From positions 124,001 to 188,000 of the forward strand of contig NZ_JAHUXH010000011.1 in the NCBI RefSeq assembly GCF_019219825.1: a stretch of 64,000 nt of DNA, given 5' to 3'. The notes below the pieces were generated by a model that saw only the letters and a list, made by a program, of their open reading frames with translations, made no database searches and had not been told where the DNA came from. This document shows, piece after piece, positions 8,106 through 15,171 of this stretch. The position numbers and the translations under genes are program-made. This DNA is from Streptomyces sp. TRM70350. GTDB taxonomy: Bacteria; Actinomycetota; Actinomycetes; Streptomycetales; Streptomycetaceae. Each line of letters opens with the position of its first letter. Positions within the stretch are counted from its first letter, which is position 1.

Positions 8106-8461
8106 CCCCCCAGGAGCTGCGCGCCTACTGCCTGTCCTTCAACGCGGCCGTCGAGGACTTCCCGTTCGGTCCGGAGGCCTCGGTGTTCAAGGTGCGGGGC
8201 AAGATGTTCGCCCTGAGCATCCTGGACGCCCGCCCGCTCACGGTGAACCTCAAGTGCGACCCCGAGGACGCGGTACGCCTGCGCGCCGACCACCCCGGCC
8301 TGATCGCCCCCGGCTGGCACATGAACAAACGGCACTGGAACACCGTCACGGTGGACGGCTCGCTCCCCGACCGCCTGGTCCGGGAGCTGATCGAGGACTC
8401 CTACGACCTGGTGGTGGCCGGGCTGCCGCGCGCCGAGCGGCTCCGGCTGGACCGCCCCTGA
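8102..8461 (+). CDS. MmcQ/YjbR-family protein
   Basis: A 119-residue small protein of the YjbR fold (DNA-binding-like double-wing). Visible motifs are FPFGPEASVFKVRGKMFAL, NLKCDPEDAVRLR, APGWHMNKRHWNTV and ELIEDSYDLVVAGLP, typical of the family. Biochemical function is unknown. The GTG start overlaps the CorC stop (GTGA), so it is the last gene of the phoH-ybeY-corC unit before a hairpin at 8479-8522. Confidence 0.88.
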   Translation: MTPQELRAYCLSFNAAVEDFPFGPEASVFKVRGKMFALSILDARPLTVNLKCDPEDAVRLRADHPGLIAPGWHMNKRHWNTVTVDGSLPDRLVRELIEDSYDLVVAGLPRAERLRLDRP

Positions 8462-8478
8462 AGCGGGCCGCCGGGCTG

Positions 8479-8522
8479 GGGCCTGTCGTTCGGAGCAGGT
8501 GCATGATCCAAACGACAGGCCC
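8479..8522 (+). terminator. 12-bp perfect inverted repeat between yjbR and the deaminase-like gene
   Basis: GGGCCTGTCGTT (8479-8490) pairs exactly with AACGACAGGCCC (8511-8522), with a 20-nt loop. It starts 18 nt after the yjbR stop and ends 16 nt before the next ATG. It may be a terminator or a dispersed repeat; the loop itself contains GATCC next to the right arm. Confidence 0.5.
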
Positions 8523-8538
8523 TACGTATGCTCGGGGC

Positions 8539-8892
8539 ATGACCGACACCAACGCGCTTGACCCCGAGGACCGCAAGATCGTCACCCTGGCCCGCTCGGC
8601 GCGGGCCCGCAACGGCGTCCCCGAGGGGGCGGCCGTACGGGACGAGACGGGGCGTACGTATGTCGCCGGGACCGTCGACCTGGACTCGCTGAAGCTGAGC
8701 GCCCTGCGCACGGCGGTGGCCATGGCGGTGGCGTCGGGGGCGAAGTCCCTGGAGGCGGCGGCGGTGGTGACCGAGGCCGAGGAGGCGTCGGCCGAGGACC
8801 GGGCGGCGGTGCGGGATCTTGGTGGGCCGCGGACGCCGGTGCTGGTGGCGGGGCCGGACGGGGTGGTGCGGCTGACGGTTTCCGCGGGCTGA
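8539..8892 (+). CDS. Cytidine-deaminase-fold protein lacking the zinc site
   Basis: The 117-residue protein aligns by eye with cytidine deaminases: AVRDETGRTYVAGTVDLDS corresponds to the first strands, LSALRTAVAMAVASGAK to the helix that normally reads LCAERAAVAAAVSAGA, and the end PVLVAGPDG also fits. The CAE motif is SAL here and the PCGxCR motif is replaced by an acidic loop without cysteine, so neither the catalytic Glu nor the zinc ligands remain. It should not deaminate; a structural or regulatory role is possible. The start is ATG at 8539. It lies between yjbR and era as an independent short gene. Confidence 0.75.
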   Translation: MTDTNALDPEDRKIVTLARSARARNGVPEGAAVRDETGRTYVAGTVDLDSLKLSALRTAVAMAVASGAKSLEAAAVVTEAEEASAEDRAAVRDLGGPRTPVLVAGPDGVVRLTVSAG

Positions 8893-9114
8893 GGCTCCCC
8901 TGATCGTCGCCCGAAGCGAGCCGGTCGTTGAAGGCCGGAATTACCCTTGCCGTCGCTTGTCTCACATTGCATCAATGGGACCGTAAGTTCCGACGGACCG
9001 TCAGATCCTGAGTTCGCGCAGCGCGCCCGCACCCCGCTGCCCGACGGGGCGGTCCCTCGGTCTCCCGTCCATCCCCACATGGCATTCCCCACACGGGAAG
9101 GGAAACCCACCCCT

Positions 9115-9591
9115 ATGAGAGGCAAGCGCATTGCAACCGGTGCGGCATTGACGGTCGGCGCCCTCGCGGTCACCGGCGTCGTCCTCGCGCCCGCCGCCGT
9201 GGCCGTCACGCCGCAGTCGGCCACCCTCACCGCCGACTGCGGTTTCTTCGGCGGCGGCCAGGCCACCCTCACCGCCACCCAGAACGGCACGGCGGCGACC
9301 ATGACCCTCACGTCCTCCGAGATCACCGCGCCCATCGGTCTCGGGGCGGACTCGATCGCGTCCACGCTCACCCTGGTGAAGGGCAGCGGCGGCACCACCG
9401 TCTTCAGCGGCACCGAGAACCCGGCGATGTCCGCAGGCGATCCGGTCACCGTGGGCCCGCTCAACGGGACCGTGGCCTCCGGCGACAGCCTGGAGGCCTA
9501 CGGCGGCTCGCTGCGGATGACCGTCTTCGGCTTCACCATCACCTGCACGGCGACGGGGCCGCAGTCACCGGGCCCCTTCGTGTTCGACTGA
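9115..9591 (+). CDS. Small secreted protein of unknown function
   Basis: 158 residues with a Sec signal peptide (MRGKRIATGAALTVGALAV, followed by hydrophobic residues and an APAAVA cleavage region near residue 31). The mature part is Thr/Ser/Gly-rich with two cysteines (in TADCGFF and TITCTA) that could form a disulfide, suggesting a beta-sandwich. I recognise no domain. ATG 9115 follows GGGAAGGGA. A hairpin terminator follows the stop. The long 5' region (8893-9114) probably contains its own promoter. Confidence 0.7.
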   Translation: MRGKRIATGAALTVGALAVTGVVLAPAAVAVTPQSATLTADCGFFGGGQATLTATQNGTAATMTLTSSEITAPIGLGADSIASTLTLVKGSGGTTVFSGTENPAMSAGDPVTVGPLNGTVASGDSLEAYGGSLRMTVFGFTITCTATGPQSPGPFVFD

Positions 9592-9597
9592 GCCCTT

Positions 9598-9650
9598 GGG
9601 CGGGCGCGGTCCCCGGGCTCACAGGGCGCCGGGGCCGCGCTCGCCCGCCC
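9598..9650 (+). terminator. GC-rich hairpin terminator after the secreted protein
   Basis: GGGCGGGCGCGGTCCCCGG pairs with CCGGGGCCGCGCTCGCCCGCCC with one bulge and one mismatch. It begins 7 nt after the stop and lies before era. No U-run, as usual in this kind of genome. Confidence 0.6.
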
Positions 9651-9701
9651 GCCCGGTATCGCGGTACGGCGGGGCTTCGGCGATCAGGGAGAATGGGCGC
9701 C

Positions 9702-10655
9702 ATGAGCGTTCGTACCCCGTCATCCGAGCAGCCCGCCGAAAGTGTTCACCGGGCCGGCTTCGCCTGCTTCGTGGGCCGCCCCAACGCGGGCAAGTCCACC
9801 CTTACGAACGCACTGGTCGGGCAGAAGGTCGCGATCACCGCGAACCAGCCGCAGACCACCCGGCACACGGTACGGGGCATCGTGCACCGGCCCGACGCCC
9901 AGCTGATCCTGGTGGACACACCGGGGCTGCACAAGCCGCGCACGCTGCTCGGCGAGCGGCTGAACGACGTGGTGCGCACGACGTGGGCCGAGGTCGACGT
10001 GATCGGCTTCTGCCTTCCCGCGAACGAGAAGATCGGCCCCGGTGACCGGTTCATCGCCAAGGAGCTCGCCGGGATCAGGAAGACGCCGAAGGTCGCGGTC
10101 GTCACGAAGACCGACCTGGTCGACAGCAAGGTGCTCGCGGAGCAGCTGATCGCGATCGACCGGCTCGGCAAGGAGCTGGGCATCGAGTGGGCGGAGATCG
10201 TACCGGTGTCGGCGGTGGGGGACAAGCAGGTGAGCCTGCTGGCGGACCTCCTCGTCCCGCTGCTCCCGGAGGGCCCGGCGCTCTACCCCGAGGGTGATCT
10301 GACCGACGAGCCCGAGCAGGTCATGATCGCGGAGTTGATCCGGGAGGCCGCGCTGGAGGGCGTACGGGACGAGCTGCCGCACTCCATCGCCGTCGTCGTC
10401 GAGGAGATGCTCCCGCGCGAGGACCGCCCCGCCGACAAGCCCCTCCTCGACATCCACGCCAACGTCTACATCGAACGCCCCAGCCAGAAGGGCATCATCA
10501 TCGGCCCCAAGGGCAAGCGCCTGAAGGAGGTCGGCATCAAGTCCCGCCGCCAGATCGAGGCGCTGCTCGGGACGCCGGTGTTCCTGGACCTGCACGTGAA
10601 GGTCGCGAAGGACTGGCAACGCGACCCGAAGCAGCTGCGCAAGCTGGGCTTCTGA
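9702..10655 (+). CDS. era: GTPase Era
   Basis: The 317-residue Ras-like GTPase assists 16S rRNA maturation and 30S assembly. G1 is GRPNAGKST, G3 DTPGLHKP and G4 TKTD; the C-terminal KH domain carries GIIIGPKGKRLKEVGIKSR. Length is normal. The start at 9702 (MSVRTPSS) leaves about 11 nt to the AGGGA site; the upstream ATG at 9693 is too close to it. The neighbourhood with ybeY and phoH is the standard one for this gene. Confidence 0.95.
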   Translation: MSVRTPSSEQPAESVHRAGFACFVGRPNAGKSTLTNALVGQKVAITANQPQTTRHTVRGIVHRPDAQLILVDTPGLHKPRTLLGERLNDVVRTTWAEVDVIGFCLPANEKIGPGDRFIAKELAGIRKTPKVAVVTKTDLVDSKVLAEQLIAIDRLGKELGIEWAEIVPVSAVGDKQVSLLADLLVPLLPEGPALYPEGDLTDEPEQVMIAELIREAALEGVRDELPHSIAVVVEEMLPREDRPADKPLLDIHANVYIERPSQKGIIIGPKGKRLKEVGIKSRRQIEALLGTPVFLDLHVKVAKDWQRDPKQLRKLGF

Positions 10656-10693
10656 GGATCGTTCCACCCCCGCCGCCCCTACCCGTCCCTCCA

Positions 10694-10800
10694 CCAGGGG
10701 CTCCGCCCCTTCGACCCCGCCGGGGGCTCGGCCCCCTGGGTCCCGCCGGGGACTTCGCCCCTTGGATCCCGCCCGGGGGCTCCGCCCCCTGGCCCCCCGG
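10694..10800 (+). repeat. Array of four GGGGCTCCGCCCC-type hairpins (probable bidirectional terminator)
   Basis: Four self-complementary units, each like GGGGGCTCCGCCCCC, begin at 10696, 10722, 10748 and 10775, giving a period of 26-27 bp. They are joined by variants of GGATCCCGCC. The array fills the gap between convergent era and the MFS gene, so it could terminate both transcripts. Confidence 0.65.
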
Positions 10801-10857
10801 GCTCCTCCCGTGTCGGAGGAGGGCGGAAGCACAAGCGATCGCCGCCCGATCGCCTTG

Positions 10858-12105
10858 CTAATCCACCCCCCGTATCCGCCCCACCAGCACCGCCCCCGCC
10901 AGCCCGATCCCCGCGGCCACCAGATACAGCACCCGGTAGCCGCCGAGATACGTCACGATCGGCGCCGCCAGCACCGGCGCGGCCACCTGCGGCAGCGCGT
11001 TGGCCACGTTGATCACGCCCAGGTCCTTGCCCCGGTCCAGGGCCTTCGGGAGTACGTCCGTCATCAGGGCGAAGTCGACGGACGTGAACACCCCGAAGCC
11101 GACGCCGAGCACCGCCGCCGCGACGATCGCGCCCGGCCAGGTCTGCCAGCCCGACAGCAGCGCCGTGGCCGCCGCCATCAGCACGCCCGACCAGATCACG
11201 AACGGCTTGCGCCGTCCGACCCGGTCCGACCACACCCCACCGACGACGACCGTGGCCAGCAGCGTCACGCCGTTCACCGCCGTCAGGATCAGCACCCCCG
11301 CCTCCGGGTCCTCGTGGTGCAGGCGGTCCCGCAGGTAGTAGAGGAGGTAGAGCAGCACGAGCGCGTTGCTGAGGTTGATCAGGAAGCGGGTCAGCCAGGC
11401 CCAGCCCAGGTCGGGATAGCGGCGCGGGCTCAGCCAGAAGCCCGCGACGAAGCTCCGCCAGGACCACGTCGGCCGGTCCCCGACCGTCAGCCGCAGGTCC
11501 GGGAAGCCCAGGACGTACGGCAGCACCCCCACCACCACGAACACCGCGCACGCCACATACCCGGCCCCGACCCCGCCCGCGACCGTCACGAGCCCGGTCC
11601 CGCCGACCACGCCCAGGATCTGCGCCGCCCCCAGCCAGCCGCCCACCGCGCCGCGTTGCAGCCGCGGCACCCGGTCCGGCACCGCCGCCGTCACCGCCGC
11701 GAACGCCGCGTTCAGCGTCAGCTGCACCAGGCACCAGCCCGCCACCATCGCCCACAGCCCGCCCGCCCCCGCGAGCAGCAGCAGCGACAGCGCGCCGCCC
11801 GCCGCTCCGGCCACGATCCACGGTGTACGGCGGCCCAGGCGGGACGTCGTCCGGTCGGACAGCGCGCCCCACACCGGGTTCGCCACCAGCGACACCGCCG
11901 CGCCCACGCCCGTCACCCACGCCAGCAGCGTCTCCTTGGACATGCCGGTGCCAGGCGCGAAGTCCTCCGCCTGCATCGCGAGCAGGATCTGCAAGGGGCC
12001 GTACCAGCCCACCCAGATCGCCCCGTTGGCCAGCGCGAGCGACGCCGTCCAGCCACGGCCGACCCTTTCGACCGGCTCGGCGAGAGCAACGGGCGCCACC
12101 TTCAT
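10858..12105 (-). CDS. MFS transporter (glycoside-pentoside-hexuronide/sugar type)
   Basis: A 415-residue membrane protein with about 12 hydrophobic segments. The loop motif GALSDRTTSRLGRRTPWI after the second segment and its second-half copy GGVWSDRVGRRKPFVIW are classic MFS signatures. It is translationally coupled to the GH1 beta-glucosidase (ATGA overlap at 12102-12105), so uptake or export of a beta-glucoside or its product is the natural inference. It ends just before the hairpin array. Confidence 0.88.
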   Translation of the reverse strand: MKVAPVALAEPVERVGRGWTASLALANGAIWVGWYGPLQILLAMQAEDFAPGTGMSKETLLAWVTGVGAAVSLVANPVWGALSDRTTSRLGRRTPWIVAGAAGGALSLLLLAGAGGLWAMVAGWCLVQLTLNAAFAAVTAAVPDRVPRLQRGAVGGWLGAAQILGVVGGTGLVTVAGGVGAGYVACAVFVVVGVLPYVLGFPDLRLTVGDRPTWSWRSFVAGFWLSPRRYPDLGWAWLTRFLINLSNALVLLYLLYYLRDRLHHEDPEAGVLILTAVNGVTLLATVVVGGVWSDRVGRRKPFVIWSGVLMAAATALLSGWQTWPGAIVAAAVLGVGFGVFTSVDFALMTDVLPKALDRGKDLGVINVANALPQVAAPVLAAPIVTYLGGYRVLYLVAAGIGLAGAVLVGRIRGVD

Positions 12106-13406
12106 CTCTGCGCCCGCAGCACGTCCCGGTACCAGGCGTACGACGCCTTCGGGGTGCGCTTGAGGGTCTCGTAGTCCACGTGCACCAGCCCGAACCGCCG
12201 CGCGTACCCCTCCGCCCACTCGAAGTTGTCCAGCAACGACCACACGAAGTACCCGCGCACATCCACCCCCGCCGTCAACGCCGCGTGCAGCGCCCGCACA
12301 TGGCCGTCCAGGTAGGCGATCCGCTCCTGGTCGTCGAGCCCCTCGTACGCGCACCCGTTCTCGGTGATCACCACCGGCGGCAGCCGTTCGCCGTACCGGT
12401 CCCGGAAGCCGGTGAGCAGTTCCGTCAGCCCCTCCGGCACGACCGGCCAGCCGAAGTCCGTCACCGGCACGCCCTCGATCTCCCGCACCGAGAAGGGCAG
12501 TTCGGCCGGCATCCGGACCCCGCCGAAGTCGATCTCGGTGCCCTCCGGCGCCCCCACCCGCGTCGGCGCGTAGTAGTTGATCCCGTACCAGTCGACCGGC
12601 TCGGCGATCACCTTCAGGTCGGACGCCACGTCCCCCGGCATCAACTCGCCGATTCCCGACGGGTACTCCCCCAGCAGCAGCGGGTCCGCGAAGAGCCGGT
12701 TCAGCAGGACGTCGTAGAAGTCCGCCGCCTCCACGTCGGCGCTCTCCTCGGACGCGGGCCACGTCGGACCGTGCGAGTTGGCGATCCCGATGTCCGGGGC
12801 GCCGGCCGCGCGCAGGGCCCGTACCGCCAGTCCGTGCGCCAGGAGCTGATGGTGGGCGACCGGCAACGCGTCGAACAGCAGCTGCCTGCCCGGCGCGTGC
12901 ACGCCGAGCGCGTGACCGAGGAGGGTGTGTTCGGCGGGCTCGTTGAGGGTGATCCATTTCGTGACGCGGTCGCCGAGCCTCTCTGCGACCACCGTCACGT
13001 ACTCCGCGAACCGCGACGCCGTGTCCCGCTCCAGCCAGTCCAGGCCCACCGGCAGGTCCCAGTGGAAGAGCGTCGGGACCGGTCGCACGCCCGCCGCGCA
13101 CAGCTCGTCCACCAGACGGTCGTAGAAGCCGAGACCCTCGGGCGAGCGCACCCGCGGCCAGGAGACCGAGAAGCGGTACGCGTCCACCCCCAGGTCGGCC
13201 AGGAGCGCCACGTCCTCGCGGTAGCGGTGGTAGTGGTCGCAGGCCGTCCTCGCGGTGGAGCCGTCCTTCACCCGTCCCGGCTCGGCGGTGAAGACGTCCC
13301 ACACGGACGGTTCGCGCTCGTCCGCCGCGCCCTCGATCTGGTGCGCGGACGTCGAGACGCCCCACAGGAAGCCGGCCGGGAACTGGGGTATGGGGTTCGT
13401 CGCCAT
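12102..13406 (-). CDS. GH1 beta-glucosidase
   Basis: A 434-residue GH1 enzyme without signal peptide, so cytoplasmic. The acid/base glutamate is in WITLNEPAEHT and the nucleophile in VITENGCAYEG. The N-terminal FPAGFLWGVSTSAHQIEGA and the DNFEWAEGY motif near the C-terminus are also diagnostic. It hydrolyses beta-glucosides or beta-galactosides; the exact sugar is not readable. ATG 13406 (MATNPIPQFPAG) fits the family N-terminus. Upstream on the minus strand, TTGACT and GATGAT 18 nt apart could be a promoter. Confidence 0.93.
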   Translation of the reverse strand: MATNPIPQFPAGFLWGVSTSAHQIEGAADEREPSVWDVFTAEPGRVKDGSTARTACDHYHRYREDVALLADLGVDAYRFSVSWPRVRSPEGLGFYDRLVDELCAAGVRPVPTLFHWDLPVGLDWLERDTASRFAEYVTVVAERLGDRVTKWITLNEPAEHTLLGHALGVHAPGRQLLFDALPVAHHQLLAHGLAVRALRAAGAPDIGIANSHGPTWPASEESADVEAADFYDVLLNRLFADPLLLGEYPSGIGELMPGDVASDLKVIAEPVDWYGINYYAPTRVGAPEGTEIDFGGVRMPAELPFSVREIEGVPVTDFGWPVVPEGLTELLTGFRDRYGERLPPVVITENGCAYEGLDDQERIAYLDGHVRALHAALTAGVDVRGYFVWSLLDNFEWAEGYARRFGLVHVDYETLKRTPKASYAWYRDVLRAQR

Positions 13407-13463
13407 GCGCGGATCATCCGTACCGCCGGTAACGGAAGTCAACGCCCTGGCGTGAACCGGGAG

Positions 13464-13730
13464 TTACGCTCCTTCCTTCAGCACCCTGGAGATCAGCCTG
13501 CGCTGTTCCTCGGTCAGCCGGGGGTCCGCGCAGTACACCGTTGTGCCGTCCACGGTGATCCGGTAGCTGAAGCCGTCCGGAACCCCGACGGGTGGCGTGC
13601 CCCGGCCCGCCGCGAGTGCCTTTTCGGCCAGGTCATGCCACTCGGGCGCGTCGGGCCGCCCCGAGGTGTCCACCTCGGCGTGCCGCTCGATGCCCGCGAA
13701 CCCGCCCGTGCGCCGCACCTGAATACGCAT
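13464..13730 (-). CDS. Emfourin-like inhibitor of M4 metalloprotease
   Basis: An 88-residue cytosolic protein: MRIQVRRTGGFAGIERHAEV at the N-terminus and DPRLTEEQRRLISRVL near the end match what I remember of the protealysin inhibitor emfourin (small beta-sheet protein encoded beside protealysin-like proteases). It lies 22 nt downstream of the M4 protease gene on the same strand with a good AGGA ribosome-binding site, which supports an enzyme-inhibitor pair. Family assignment rests on recall plus context. Confidence 0.75.
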   Translation of the reverse strand: MRIQVRRTGGFAGIERHAEVDTSGRPDAPEWHDLAEKALAAGRGTPPVGVPDGFSYRITVDGTTVYCADPRLTEEQRRLISRVLKEGA

Positions 13731-13736
13731 GAGTTC

Positions 13737-13760
13737 CTGTCTACAGGGCTGTCTACAGGG
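13737..13760 (-). repeat. 12-bp tandem duplication at the 3' end of the M4 protease gene
   Basis: CTGTCTACAGGG occurs twice in direct succession (13737-13748 and 13749-13760). The upstream copy in gene sense contains the protease stop codon (13753-13755). The duplication probably lengthened the gap to the inhibitor gene. Confidence 0.8.
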
Positions 13761-14805
13761 TCCGCACCCCGACCTGCTCCCAGGCCTTCGCCACCGCCCG
13801 GAGCTCGTCGCCGGCGTCTCCGAACCGTGCCTTCGCGGCGGAGACGGTCAGCGTGGCGAACTCGGCGAACAGGGCGTCCTCCGTCAGCTCGCCGCCGGTC
13901 AGCACGTCGTACCAGATCTGCCCGGCCCGCTCCCAGGCGTGCCCGCCGAGCGCCGTGGCGGCGAGGTGGAAGGCGTGGTTGGGGATGCCGGAGTTGATGT
14001 GGACGCCTCCGTTGTCGCGGCCGGTGCGGACGTAGTCCTCCATCGTCGCGGGCTGCGGGTCCTTGCCGAGCACATCGTCGTCGTACGCCGTGCCCGGGGC
14101 CTTCATCGAGCGCAGGGCCACTCCGCTCACGCGCGGGGCGAGCAGCCCGGCACCGATCAGCCAGTCGGCCTCGGCGGCGGTCTGGCCGAGCGTGTACTGC
14201 TTGATCAACGAGCCGAAGACGTCGGAGACGTGCTCGTTGAGCGCGCCGGGCTGGCCGAAGTAGGTGAGGTTGGCCGTGTACTGGGTGACGCCGTGGGCGA
14301 GTTCGTGGCCGATGACGTCGATGGGGATGGTGAAGTCGAGGAAGATCTCGCCGTCTCCGTCGCCGAACACCATCTGCTCGCCGTTCCAGAAGGCGTTGTT
14401 GTACTGCTCGTCGTAGTGCACGGTCGCGTCGAGCGGCAGGCCGCCGCCGTCGATCGAGTCGCGGCCGTAGGCCTTGAGGAACAGGTCGAAGGTGGCGCCG
14501 AGGCCCGCGTAGGCGCGGTTGACCGTGGCGTCCCTGCCGGGTTCGTCGCCCTCGCCGCGGACCTTCTTGCCGGGCAGGCTCGTCCTGTGCTGGGCGTCGT
14601 AGATCGTGCGGTGCGGGGTGCCTGCGGCGGCTGGGGCCGATGGGGTGACGGGGGCGCCGAGGACCGTGGTGAGGCGGCGGTGGGTGCGTTCGTAGGCGTC
14701 GCGCTGGAGGGTCTGACGGGCGGGGCCGGAGACGGCGGGGTCCTCGGACTGGGCGAGCTTGTCGAGGATGTGCGGGGGGACGATGGTGCAGAAGACTGCG
14801 GTCAT
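13753..14805 (-). CDS. Protealysin-like M4 (thermolysin family) metalloprotease
   Basis: A 350-residue zinc endopeptidase. Zinc and catalytic residues are in GHELAHGVTQYT (HExxH) and NEHVSDVFGS, with the later substrate-stabilising histidine in GGVHINSGIPNHAF. There is no signal peptide. The short N-terminal FCTIVPPHILDKLAQ segment resembles the precursor region of protealysin-like enzymes, which differ from secreted thermolysins in having a short propeptide. It is paired with an emfourin-like gene downstream. ATG 14805 puts FCTIVPPH at the usual distance; ATG 14817 is an alternative. Confidence 0.9.
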   Translation of the reverse strand: MTAVFCTIVPPHILDKLAQSEDPAVSGPARQTLQRDAYERTHRRLTTVLGAPVTPSAPAAAGTPHRTIYDAQHRTSLPGKKVRGEGDEPGRDATVNRAYAGLGATFDLFLKAYGRDSIDGGGLPLDATVHYDEQYNNAFWNGEQMVFGDGDGEIFLDFTIPIDVIGHELAHGVTQYTANLTYFGQPGALNEHVSDVFGSLIKQYTLGQTAAEADWLIGAGLLAPRVSGVALRSMKAPGTAYDDDVLGKDPQPATMEDYVRTGRDNGGVHINSGIPNHAFHLAATALGGHAWERAGQIWYDVLTGGELTEDALFAEFATLTVSAAKARFGDAGDELRAVAKAWEQVGVRTL

Positions 14806-14930
14806 GCTCCGCACCATGGCACCGGGTGAGCAGTGTGTCACCCTCTGCAACCTTGATTGGTGAAATGTGGGGATGTGCTGCGCCGTGGGGGTTGCGCTGT
14901 GTTATTCGGTGCGGGTTGTCCGTGGTTTCT

Positions 14931-14952
14931 CGCGCAGTTCCCCGCGCCCCTT
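14931..14952 (-). repeat. Streptomyces-type intergenic repeat, copy 2
   Basis: Read on the minus strand this is AAGGGGCGCGGGGAACTGCGCG, almost the same as the element at 2106-2126. It lies in the intergenic region between the protease and leuA. Confidence 0.5.
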
Positions 14953-14958
14953 GGCGGC

Positions 14959-14990
14959 ACGCGGTCCCGCATACTGATACGGGACCGCGT
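14959..14990 (+). terminator. 11-bp perfect hairpin upstream of the leuA leader
   Basis: ACGCGGTCCCG (14959-14969) pairs exactly with CGGGACCGCGT (14980-14990), 10-nt loop. It lies just before the likely leuA promoter region (TAGCAT at 15009-15014) and could be a terminator isolating it, or an operator. Confidence 0.45.
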
Positions 14991-15024
14991 GTTTCGGCAG
15001 GGCTCGGCTAGCATGCTGGGCATC

Positions 15025-15072
15025 ATGCGTTTCGGGCTGCTTCTCCTTAGCTGCCGCGGCGAGGGCCTGTAG
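15025..15072 (+). CDS. leuA leader peptide (attenuation)
   Basis: A 15-codon ORF, MRFGLLLLSCRGEGL, with four consecutive leucine codons (CTG CTT CTC CTT), ends 99 nt before leuA. An ATG at 15013 in the same frame is an alternative start. Its 3' part forms one arm of a 12-bp stem (15054-15065 with 15085-15096). Leucine-dependent ribosome stalling would decide whether this stem forms. Leu leader peptides before leuA are established in actinobacteria. Confidence 0.85.
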   Translation: MRFGLLLLSCRGEGL

Positions 15073-15096
15073 TCGAGGCCGACTCCCTCCCCGCGG
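15054..15096 (+). promoter_or_regulatory. Attenuator-like stem overlapping the end of the leuA leader peptide
   Basis: CCGCGGCGAGGG (15054-15065) pairs with CCCTCCCCGCGG (15085-15096), 11 of 12 positions matching. An inner GGCCT/AGGCC stem lies in the loop. The left arm starts right after the Leu codons, so a ribosome stalled there or one reaching the stop would leave different structures. Confidence 0.65.
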
Positions 15097-15171
15097 AGCT
15101 TGGCGTTGCGTCGTCGGCCGTCCTTCCGGACACCGGACTTCACCCGGATTTCTCGAGGAGCCCACGCCACC

